A DNA stretch of 5,006 nucleotides from positions 1 through 5,006 of the forward strand of contig JAHFFM010000149.1 in NCBI GenBank assembly GCA_023247935.1. The letters are read 5' to 3'. Within the stretch, counting starts at the first letter, position 1. Each line of letters opens with the position of its first letter. The stretch is from Candidatus Omnitrophota bacterium (lineage in GTDB: Bacteria; Omnitrophota; Gorgyraeia; 2-02-FULL-51-18). This document shows, in pieces, positions 1 to 5,006 of the stretch. The notes beneath the pieces are model-generated. The model was given only the letters and a program-made list of their open reading frames with translations, was not told where the DNA came from and ran no database searches. Made by a program: the position numbers and the translations under genes.

Positions 1-570
1 GTGATCGCCCGTTTGAAGGCGAATCCGGATTACGCGGCCTCTTTTAGCTCCCTTTATCCGGAAGGAATCGGGGAAAAGAGCATTAAGGACGCAATTGCCA
101 CCTTTGAGAGGTCGCTTTATACGCCTAACGCTCGTTTTGACAAGTATCTTCAGGGCAACGCGTCAGCAATTACCGAGCAGGAAAAAGAAGGCTACCGTCT
201 TTTTAAGGATCTCGGCTGCGTGGTGTGCCATCAGGGCGTGAACGTCGGAGGCAACATGTTTCAGACTTTTGGAAAATTCGGGGATTATTTTTCCGACCGG
301 GGGCATATTACGAAGGCGGATTTTGGCCGCATGAACGTGACGGGACAGGAGCGCGACCGGTATAAATTCAAAGTACCAACCCTAAGAAACGTCCAGTGGA
401 CGGCGCCTTATTTTCATGACGGTTCAGCGAAAACGCTTGAAGAAGCCGTGCGTGTGATGGCCAAGTATCAACTGGGGTTGGAAATGTCGGACGATGAAGT
501 TTCGGCTATTACAGCTTTTTTAAAGACATTAAACGGGGAATATGAAGGAAAGCCCCTCGGAAAAGAATAA
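1..570 (+). CDS. Di-heme cytochrome c peroxidase (CcpA/MauG family), C-terminal part, truncated at window start
   Basis: This is the C-terminal heme domain of a bacterial di-heme peroxidase, a periplasmic enzyme family that reduces hydrogen peroxide with electrons from small cytochromes or, in MauG-like members, oxidises other substrates. Visible landmarks are the c-type heme site CVVCH (residues 73-77), the following GVNVGGNMFQTFG stretch (79-91), FKVPTLRNV (123-131), the family signature TAPYFHDGS (134-142) and an MAKYQLG segment (153-159) whose Met may be the distal heme ligand. Family members run to roughly 300-350 residues with two CXXCH sites. Only the second is present, so the gene almost certainly begins upstream and the GTG at base 1 is an internal in-frame codon rather than the start. 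The missing N-terminus should carry a signal peptide and the first heme. The stop lies 3 bases before the next gene, a sensor kinase, suggesting co-transcription. Family assignment is firm; the exact substrate is not known. Confidence 0.93.
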   Translation: MIARLKANPDYAASFSSLYPEGIGEKSIKDAIATFERSLYTPNARFDKYLQGNASAITEQEKEGYRLFKDLGCVVCHQGVNVGGNMFQTFGKFGDYFSDRGHITKADFGRMNVTGQERDRYKFKVPTLRNVQWTAPYFHDGSAKTLEEAVRVMAKYQLGLEMSDDEVSAITAFLKTLNGEYEGKPLGKE

Positions 571-573
571 TCC

Positions 574-2238
574 ATGACTTTAAACCTGTTTCGTTCCCAG
601 AAAGAAGGTTTGTTCGGCGCAGCCGTTTTCAGCGTGCTTGTGTTCTTATTTTTGCAAAGCCGGGGAGTTGACGCGGCCACGAACGCGGAGGTTAACCAAC
701 GCATACAGCAGATGAAACAATTGGATACAGCTTTGCGTGTGCAGGTTTTGAAACTGCGCTTTGGCTTTCTTTCAAGCGCAGACGGTCTAGCGCAAATTTT
801 GTCCGGCCGGAAAGCGTCTCTGACCGGCTTAAAAAAAACATCTTCCGGAATTTATGGCCGGAACCGGGATTTGGATTTTCGTTTGGATGCGCTTGAAAAA
901 GCGTTTCTGGAAGAAGGGACCGTCGTCAACGAGTTTATTTCGGAAAACGCCTCGTTTGAAAATTCGTCGAAATATTTTCCTACGCTAACGCTCAAACTGA
1001 TCAAGGAAACAGAAGGATTGGCCAGGGGTTCTTTGATTGGACCCGCGCTGAACAGGTTGCTGCGGGACGTTCTGCTTTATTGTTCCAGCGACGATTCTTC
1101 CGTTTTGGAAGAAGGGGTGCGCGCACAAGCTTCAGATTTATCCATCGAGCGGGAATATTTCCCCGAATCTCTAAAACCCGAATTGGATCTTTTGCTTTCT
1201 CACATGAAAATTATTTTGGAGGACAAGAAGGAGACGGACATTCTTCTCCGGAAAATATTGGGATCCGGGACAGTCGACGATCTGGACCGATTGTCCGGCT
1301 CTTATGCTGTCTATTATGAAAGCGAGATGCGTAAAAGCGGTTATTACAAGCTGGGTTTATTTTTCATTTGCACGGCGCTTTTGATTTTGGTGATTTACTC
1401 GATTTTTCGTCTGCGTAAAGCCGCGGCCGATTTGAACACCGCCAATGAACTGCTGGAAAAAAGGGTGGAGCAGCGCACCGCTGAATTGTCCAAGGCCAAT
1501 GGGGAGCTCAAAAAAGAAATCGAAGACCGCAGGCGCTTGGAAAGCATAGTGCTCCAATCCGAAAAAATGTCCGCGGTGGGCCAGCTGGCCGCGGGCGTCG
1601 CCCATGAAATCAACAATCCTTTGGGTGTGATGCTGGGTTTTGCGCAAAGCATCGTCAAGCGCCTTGAGCCAGCAAATCCTTTTGAAATGCCTCTTAGGTC
1701 CATAGAGCGCGAAGCGGTGCGATGCAAAAATCTGGTACAGGACTTACTCACATTTTCACGGGCTGGAAGCGCTGGATCCTCTGAAATGGACCTGAATCAA
1801 GCGGTTGAAAGTTCGCTTTCTCTTGTTTTAGCCCAAGACAAAGTCAAAAACGTAAAATTAACCAAGGAATTAGCTCAGGACCTCCCGAAGATATTTGCCA
1901 ACAACAATCAAATCCAGCAGGTGGTCATTAACCTTTGCAGCAATGCCATAGACGCGATGCCGGATGGCGGCGTTTTGACAATTAGGACGGCGAGTGCCGT
2001 TTTAAACGGAAAAGAAGCCGTCCAAATCCAAATCCAAGACACAGGATCCGGCATCCCCAAGGAAATCCAGGCCAAGATATTCGAACCCTTTTTCACCACC
2101 AAAGAAGTCGGCAAAGGCACCGGCCTTGGCCTCTCCCTGGTCTATGAGATTATTCAAAAAAATGAAGGCGAGATTACCATGGAAAGCCAAGAGGGGAAGG
2201 GAACCCTTTTTTTGGTGAAATTACCAACACTGACTTAG
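574..2238 (+). CDS. Membrane-bound sensor histidine kinase with helical extracytoplasmic sensor (HK1)
   Basis: A 554-residue kinase expected to autophosphorylate on His and pass the phosphate to a response regulator. Order of parts: membrane segment about 13-28; predicted all-helical extracytoplasmic region about 35-255; second membrane segment about 258-280; coiled-coil linker 281-330; dimerisation/phosphoacceptor domain with VAHEINNPL (His344); then the ATP-binding domain with N-box Asn453 and Asn457, DTGSGIP (489-495), FEPFFTTK (503-510) and GKGTGLGL (513-520). All catalytic motifs are intact, of the HEINNPL/NtrB-like class. The sensor has an LDTALRVQVLKLRFGFL stretch (50-66) that resembles the start of the DAHL (double all-helical ligand-binding) domain; this is by eye, and the ligand is unknown. 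The ATG follows the peroxidase stop by 3 bases without a strong Shine-Dalgarno sequence, so translational coupling is likely. No receiver domain or regulator gene is adjacent. Its core is paralogous to the kinase at 3516-4457. Confidence 0.95.
   Translation: MTLNLFRSQKEGLFGAAVFSVLVFLFLQSRGVDAATNAEVNQRIQQMKQLDTALRVQVLKLRFGFLSSADGLAQILSGRKASLTGLKKTSSGIYGRNRDLDFRLDALEKAFLEEGTVVNEFISENASFENSSKYFPTLTLKLIKETEGLARGSLIGPALNRLLRDVLLYCSSDDSSVLEEGVRAQASDLSIEREYFPESLKPELDLLLSHMKIILEDKKETDILLRKILGSGTVDDLDRLSGSYAVYYESEMRKSGYYKLGLFFICTALLILVIYSIFRLRKAAADLNTANELLEKRVEQRTAELSKANGELKKEIEDRRRLESIVLQSEKMSAVGQLAAGVAHEINNPLGVMLGFAQSIVKRLEPANPFEMPLRSIEREAVRCKNLVQDLLTFSRAGSAGSSEMDLNQAVESSLSLVLAQDKVKNVKLTKELAQDLPKIFANNNQIQQVVINLCSNAIDAMPDGGVLTIRTASAVLNGKEAVQIQIQDTGSGIPKEIQAKIFEPFFTTKEVGKGTGLGLSLVYEIIQKNEGEITMESQEGKGTLFLVKLPTLT
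2003..2156 (+). repeat. Near-identical direct repeat, copy 1 (in HK1 ATP-binding domain)
   Basis: This 154-base tract matches 4225-4378 at a constant offset of 2222, with one difference by hand alignment (C at 2088, T at 4310, synonymous in a Pro codon). The bases just outside (2002 and 2157) already differ, also synonymously. It encodes the G1, F and G2 boxes of the kinase, from Leu477 to Gln528. The rest of the kinase pair is clearly more diverged in DNA, so the tract is a distinct block, most simply a gene-conversion tract. Confidence 0.92.
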
Positions 2239-2267
2239 AGGCCATCATATTAGGAAAGGCGCTGAGC

Positions 2268-2295
2268 TTGTCTTTTGTTGATTTTATGCTATAAT
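2268..2295 (+). promoter_or_regulatory. Predicted sigma70-type extended -10 promoter for the FIST/kinase operon
   Basis: A perfect TATAAT lies at 2290-2295, preceded by TG at 2287-2288 with one base between (extended -10). A TTGTCT element (four of six consensus -35 bases) lies at 2268-2273, giving a 16-base spacer. Transcription would start near 2302 and leave a leader of about 75 bases before the ATG at 2378. The site is in the only sizeable gap of the window and faces the FIST gene. It assumes a sigma70-like consensus holds in this organism. Confidence 0.6.
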
Positions 2296-2298
2296 TAG

Positions 2299-2313
2299 TA
2301 ATATTAAATATTA
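2299..2313. repeat. 15-base perfect inverted repeat at predicted transcription start
   Basis: Two 7-base arms, TAATATT and AATATTA, flank a single central A at 2306. The repeat sits just after the predicted -10 element and would overlap the transcription start, a place where a dimeric repressor could bind. The arms are purely A/T in very AT-rich DNA, where such short palindromes occur readily by chance, so an operator role is only a possibility. Confidence 0.3.
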
Positions 2314-2323
2314 GTTCTCATTT

Positions 2324-2338
2324 TTAATTAATAATTAA
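2324..2338. repeat. Second 15-base perfect inverted repeat in the FIST leader
   Basis: The arms TTAATTA and TAATTAA flank a central A at 2331, the same 7-1-7 layout as the repeat at 2299-2313, with centres 25 bases apart. The two arm sequences are not the same, which weakens the case for one protein binding both. There is no GC-rich stem or T-run, so neither is a convincing intrinsic terminator. Confidence 0.25.
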
Positions 2339-2367
2339 CATAAATATCATTATTGTTCAAATAAGAC

Positions 2368-2375
2368 GGGGAGGG
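2368..2375 (+). promoter_or_regulatory. Shine-Dalgarno sequence of the FIST gene
   Basis: The purine run GGGGAGGG includes GGAGG at 2370-2374, only three bases before the ATG at 2378. The spacing is shorter than usual, but no other in-frame start with a better site is seen, and the encoded N-terminus leads directly into the FIST domain, supporting this start. Confidence 0.6.
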
Positions 2376-2377
2376 TT

Positions 2378-3514
2378 ATGAAAATTCAACAGACAAAATG
2401 GACCTCGGGAAATTGGGCCGGTGAATTAAAGGAAAATCAGAACGCCCAAATCGTATTTATGTTTGGCAGCACTTCTATTTTGAGCGAGAAACAGCCATTG
2501 ATTGAAACGGTTCGAAAGGCATTTCCGAAAGCCGTGTTATTCGGATGTTCCACTTCCGGTGAAATTTTGGATACCCAGGTAACGGATGAAACTCTAGCGA
2601 TCACATCCGTAGAGTTTAAGTCTACCCGCCTGCAGACGGCGTATGCGACCATCAAAGATGCTAAAGACAGTTTTTTGGTAGGCCAAAACCTTACGAAGCA
2701 ATTATCGAAGGAAGAATTGGTGCATATCCTGGTTCTCTCGGATGGTTTGAACATCAATGGGAGCGATCTTGTGAAAGGGCTTCTTGACGAGCTGCCGGAA
2801 GGAGTCACGGTTACGGGAGGGCTTTCGGGGGACGGAGCGCGTTTTCAAAAAACGTTGGTTTTTGACGCGAAGGGACAGGCGCGTCAAGAAACGGTAGCCG
2901 CCATTGGTTTTTACGGGAAGCAGCTCAAGGTCGGATATGCTTCTCTTGGCGGTTGGGATCCTTTCGGGCCGGAGCGCGTCATTACGCGTTCCAAGGACAA
3001 CATTCTTTATGAACTTGACGGAAAGTCGGCGCTTGAGCTTTATAAACAATACCTGGGCGAGCATGCCAAGGGTTTGCCTGGCACGGGACTTCTTTTTCCT
3101 CTAAGTCTTCGCGCGGATTCGGGAGCCACGCCCGTGGTGCGCACGATTTTGGCGGTCAACGAAAAGGATCAAAGCATCACCTTTGCGGGAACCATGCCCC
3201 AGGGCGCCATGGCCCGTTTCATGAAAGCGAATTTTGACCGTTTGATTGATGGCGCCGCCGGAGCCGCCAAAGCCAGTTATTCAACGGTGGGGTCCGCCAA
3301 TCCTGATTTGGCAATTTTAATCAGCTGTGTAGGCAGAAAATTGATCTTGAAACAACGCATCGAGGAAGAGGTGGAAAGCGTGCGGGACGTGTTGGGGGCC
3401 AAGACGGCTTTAACCGGGTTTTATTCGTATGGGGAGATTTCTCCTTTTACGCCGGGAGCCAAATGTGAGCTTCACAACCAAACCATGACCATCACGACCT
3501 TCACCGAAACATGA
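2378..3514 (+). CDS. FIST domain-containing sensory protein (NosP-like)
   Basis: A 378-residue cytosolic protein made of a FIST N domain followed by a FIST C domain, with no signal peptide or membrane segment. Landmarks are FGCSTSGEI (55-63), VLSDGLNING (119-128), TGGLSGDGARF (146-156), GGWDPFGPER (191-200), YELDGKSALELY (211-222), ISCVGRK (315-321), GFYSYGEISPF (347-357) and CELHNQTMT (363-371). Length and motif order match stand-alone FIST proteins. FIST is a small-ligand sensory domain often fused to or encoded beside histidine kinases. One group, NosP, binds heme, senses nitric oxide and controls the neighbouring kinase NahK. Here the kinase begins one base after the stop, the same arrangement. 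Only three histidines are present (116, 229, 366), the last in the conserved C-terminal motif, so a heme ligand could be among them. FIST family: near certain. NO or heme sensing: inference; amino acids or other small ligands remain possible. Confidence 0.94.
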   Translation: MKIQQTKWTSGNWAGELKENQNAQIVFMFGSTSILSEKQPLIETVRKAFPKAVLFGCSTSGEILDTQVTDETLAITSVEFKSTRLQTAYATIKDAKDSFLVGQNLTKQLSKEELVHILVLSDGLNINGSDLVKGLLDELPEGVTVTGGLSGDGARFQKTLVFDAKGQARQETVAAIGFYGKQLKVGYASLGGWDPFGPERVITRSKDNILYELDGKSALELYKQYLGEHAKGLPGTGLLFPLSLRADSGATPVVRTILAVNEKDQSITFAGTMPQGAMARFMKANFDRLIDGAAGAAKASYSTVGSANPDLAILISCVGRKLILKQRIEEEVESVRDVLGAKTALTGFYSYGEISPFTPGAKCELHNQTMTITTFTET

Positions 3515-3515
3515 C

Positions 3516-4457
3516 ATGAGCGCGAAGTGGCATATTTTGTTGAAGCGTCAGTTGAAAAAATACCTTTGGACGGATAGTCCATCTCCTGAAATGGGGGCTT
3601 TTTTGGACGCCATCAGCCAAGCTTATTATGAATTTGACCAGGACAGGCAGATGCTCGAACGTTCGATGGAAATAAGTTCGCACGAATTGACTGAAGCGAA
3701 TGTTGAGTTGAGAATAAACACGGAAGCAATGAAAGAAGCGTACCAAAAGTTGAAAAAAACACAGGAACAATTGATTCAATCCGAAAAGATGAGCGCAGTA
3801 GGCCAGCTGGCTGGCGGCGTGGCCCATGAAATCAACAATCCTCTTGGCGTAATCCTGGGTTTCGCCCAAGGCATTGTCAAAAGGCTTGAACCGGGAAACC
3901 CTTTTGAAATGCCTCTAAGGTCCATTGAGCGTGAATCTTTGCGCTGCAAGAGTTTGGTACAGGATCTACTCACCTTTTCACGGATGAATCGGACGGATAG
4001 GGAGGAGTTAAGTATCAATACGGCCATTGAGACCGCGCTGACCCTGGTGACGGCCCAGTCGAGAATCCGGAACGTGGAAATCAAAAAGGACTTTGACTTG
4101 AACCTCCCCAAAATCACCGCCAATTCCAACCAGCTTCAGCAAGTCATCATCAATCTCTCAAACAATGCCATGGACGCCATGCCCAATGGAGGGACTTTGA
4201 CGATCCGTACCTCTAAATCCCAGCTAAACGGAAAAGAAGCCGTCCAAATCCAAATCCAAGACACAGGATCCGGCATCCCCAAGGAAATCCAGGCCAAGAT
4301 ATTCGAACCTTTTTTCACCACCAAAGAAGTCGGCAAAGGCACCGGCCTTGGCCTCTCCCTGGTCTATGAGATTATTCAGAAGCATCAAGGGCATATTGCG
4401 GTGGGAAGCGGTCAGGATGGAAAAGGCGCGCTTTTTTCCGTAGTGATATTGGTTTAA
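3516..4457 (+). CDS. Soluble sensor histidine kinase paired with the FIST protein (HK2)
   Basis: A 313-residue kinase without membrane segments. The N-terminal helical region (about 1-87) starts with WHILLKRQLKK (5-15), includes DQDRQMLERSMEISSHEL (41-58) and leads into a coiled coil. It resembles the short leader seen in FIST-linked and hybrid kinases rather than a PAS, GAF or HAMP domain. Then come VAHEINNPL with phosphoacceptor His104, N-box Asn213 and Asn217, DTGSGIP (249-255), FEPFFTTK (263-270) and GKGTGLGL (273-280), all intact. One base separates it from the FIST stop and no clear Shine-Dalgarno site is visible, so translational coupling and a stoichiometric partnership are likely. 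I infer that the FIST protein supplies the sensing function. From Gln88 on, it aligns without gaps to HK1 Gln328 on. No receiver or HPt domain is present. The start at 3516 keeps the conserved-looking LLKRQL segment. Confidence 0.95.
   Translation: MSAKWHILLKRQLKKYLWTDSPSPEMGAFLDAISQAYYEFDQDRQMLERSMEISSHELTEANVELRINTEAMKEAYQKLKKTQEQLIQSEKMSAVGQLAGGVAHEINNPLGVILGFAQGIVKRLEPGNPFEMPLRSIERESLRCKSLVQDLLTFSRMNRTDREELSINTAIETALTLVTAQSRIRNVEIKKDFDLNLPKITANSNQLQQVIINLSNNAMDAMPNGGTLTIRTSKSQLNGKEAVQIQIQDTGSGIPKEIQAKIFEPFFTTKEVGKGTGLGLSLVYEIIQKHQGHIAVGSGQDGKGALFSVVILV
4225..4378 (+). repeat. Near-identical direct repeat, copy 2 (in HK2 ATP-binding domain)
   Basis: Partner of the tract at 2003-2156, with 153 of 154 bases the same by hand alignment. 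It covers HK2 residues Leu237 to Gln268+20 (that is, to Gln288), in register with HK1 Leu477-Gln528. Immediately after it the two genes diverge in both DNA and protein (HK2 HQGHIAVGSG against HK1 NEGEITMESQ), so the 3' boundary is sharp. Confidence 0.92.
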
Positions 4458-4463
4458 CAACTT

Positions 4464-4468
4464 GGGAG
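4464..4468 (+). promoter_or_regulatory. Shine-Dalgarno sequence of the DoxX-like gene
   Basis: GGGAG lies ten bases before the ATG at 4479, within the 21-base gap after the kinase stop. It is moderate in strength but supports this start, which also leaves a short N-terminus ahead of the first membrane segment, as expected for the family. Confidence 0.5.
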
Positions 4469-4478
4469 TGTTCGAAGC

Positions 4479-4910
4479 ATGCAACAGCGGAACTTGACGT
4501 GGGAAGCGTTTTTTTTAAGAACGGGACTGGGAGGAGTTTTCTTTTTTTTTGGGATTGATAAGCTTCCTCATCCGGAAAGATGGGTGATTTATTATCCGAT
4601 TTTTTTGAAATCCACGGGGATTCATCCTTATTTTATTTTAAAAATCCAGGGGATTATGGAAGTTTGTCTGGGTTTAAGTCTTTTGGCCGGATTTTTTACG
4701 CGTCTAGCAGCTGTTTTGGCGGCATTTTTTTTGATCGGCGTCATCTGGGTTCTTGGATGGGATCCGATCGCGATCCGTGATTTTGGATTGTTTTTTTCGG
4801 CGGCGGCTTTAGCGGTCTCAGGACCTGGGCAATGGTCGCTGGACGAGGCGATCCGTTATGTTTCATCTGATAAACCAAAGGATCAGGGTGGCGAAGGAGG
4901 GAAACTATGA
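4479..4910 (+). CDS. DoxX-like four-helix integral membrane protein
   Basis: A 143-residue inner-membrane protein with about four hydrophobic segments (roughly 8-25, 52-72, 75-93 and 98-114) and a charged, Gly-rich cytoplasmic-type tail (131-143). DoxX-family features are an early FFFFGIDKLPHPERW stretch (21-35), a GIMEVCLGLSLLAGFFTRLAA segment spanning 58-78, and an RDFGLFFSAAAL stretch (100-111) before the SLDEAIR end. The length is normal for the family. DoxX relatives include a subunit of an archaeal thiosulfate:quinone oxidoreductase, but most bacterial members have no defined reaction, so the function here is open. The gene follows HK2 by 21 bases and overlaps the next by ATGA, so it is probably part of the FIST-kinase transcript. 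Unlike its neighbours it is full of T homopolymers (five runs of seven or more), because nearly all Phe codons are TTT. Recognised by pattern only. Confidence 0.8.
   Translation: MQQRNLTWEAFFLRTGLGGVFFFFGIDKLPHPERWVIYYPIFLKSTGIHPYFILKIQGIMEVCLGLSLLAGFFTRLAAVLAAFFLIGVIWVLGWDPIAIRDFGLFFSAAALAVSGPGQWSLDEAIRYVSSDKPKDQGGEGGKL
4894..4900 (+). promoter_or_regulatory. Strong Shine-Dalgarno sequence before the last, partial gene
   Basis: AAGGAGG lies six bases upstream of the ATG at 4907, inside the end of the DoxX-like gene. It is the best ribosome binding site in the window and decides the start of the truncated gene that follows. Confidence 0.8.
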
Positions 4911-5006
4911 AAAAAAACCTTATTTATTTTCTGGGATTTGTGGTCATTGCTGGTGCCGCCGCATTTCTTTGGATTCTTTTTCCTTCCAAAGAAATCCGTT
5001 CAAAAA
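4907..5006 (+). CDS. N-terminus of a membrane-anchored or exported protein, truncated at window end
   Basis: Thirty-three codons are visible before the window edge. The start ATG overlaps the preceding stop as ATGA and follows a near-perfect Shine-Dalgarno site, so it is a real gene translated in step with the DoxX-like one. The peptide has a basic start (MKKN) and a hydrophobic stretch at about residues 5-25 (LIYFLGFVVIAGAAAFLWILF), followed by PSKEIRSK. This is a signal anchor or an uncleaved signal sequence; no lipobox Cys or clear signal peptidase I site is seen. The product cannot be recognised from this fragment. Its position suggests a partner of the DoxX-like protein in the envelope. 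Confidence 0.75.
   Translation, partial: MKKNLIYFLGFVVIAGAAAFLWILFPSKEIRSK

Noticed and set aside
1..3. GTG at the first base as the true start of the peroxidase.
   Set aside because: The protein would lack the first heme domain and signal peptide of the family; an internal codon at the window edge is far more likely.
2020..2038. Short tandem CCAAAT-like repeat, also present in the second kinase copy.
   Set aside because: It simply encodes the alternating Gln-Ile strand before DTGSGIP, and recurs because the whole tract is duplicated.
1908..2120. Reverse-strand open frame whose first 39 or so residues recur in another at 4136-4342.
   Set aside because: The shared protein is only the antisense reading of the conserved kinase repeat; no ribosome site or family match, and real kinase genes occupy the other strand.
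2239..2267. Possible intrinsic terminator after HK1.
   Set aside because: No stable GC-rich hairpin followed by a T-run could be found; transcription may end by another means or read through.
3501..3869. Reverse-strand open frame over the start of HK2, similar to one at 1357-1647.
   Set aside because: The resemblance comes from the two kinase paralogues on the opposite strand; antisense shadow.
2003..4378. Insertion sequence or composite transposon bounded by the direct repeats.
   Set aside because: The repeats are coding parts of kinase genes; there is no transposase, terminal inverted repeat or target duplication.
4580..4780. 66-codon forward open frame inside the DoxX-like gene.
   Set aside because: It lies in another frame of a recognised gene, lacks a ribosome site and has no recognisable features.

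Overview
The window is a block of same-strand bacterial genes concerned with periplasmic redox chemistry and two-component signalling. It encodes the C-terminal part of a c-type di-heme peroxidase, a membrane-anchored histidine kinase, a FIST-domain protein, a soluble histidine kinase, a DoxX-like membrane protein and the first 33 codons of another membrane-anchored protein. A periplasmic-type c-type peroxidase and a kinase with an extracytoplasmic sensor point to a Gram-negative-type, respiring bacterium. No gene in the window fixes the phylum, and I do not name one.

Layout. Bases 1-570 hold the peroxidase, cut by the window edge. A gap of only 3 bases separates it from the first kinase (574-2238), whose predicted extracytoplasmic all-helical sensor sits between two membrane segments. 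A 139-base AT-rich gap (2239-2377) carries a good extended -10 promoter and two small perfect inverted repeats. It separates this first unit from a second one: the FIST protein (2378-3514), a cytosolic kinase one base later (3516-4457), a DoxX-like protein 21 bases on (4479-4910), and a gene overlapping it by ATGA (4907 to the edge).

How it may work. The two kinases share an ungapped 226-residue catalytic core (HK1 residue = HK2 residue + 240) attached to unrelated N-termini. HK1 probably reads a periplasmic signal. HK2 has no membrane segment or recognisable sensor of its own and is coupled to the FIST protein, resembling the known NosP-NahK pairs in which a heme-binding FIST protein senses nitric oxide and controls a neighbouring kinase. 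The phosphoacceptor helix is almost the same in both kinases and no response regulator is encoded here, so I infer that both signals may converge on one regulator encoded elsewhere.

Most notable observation. A 154-base tract in the ATP-binding domains of the two kinases (2003-2156 and 4225-4378) differs at one base only, while the phosphoacceptor domains, just as similar in protein, differ at 28 of 159 bases. This is the pattern expected of recent gene conversion between the paralogues.
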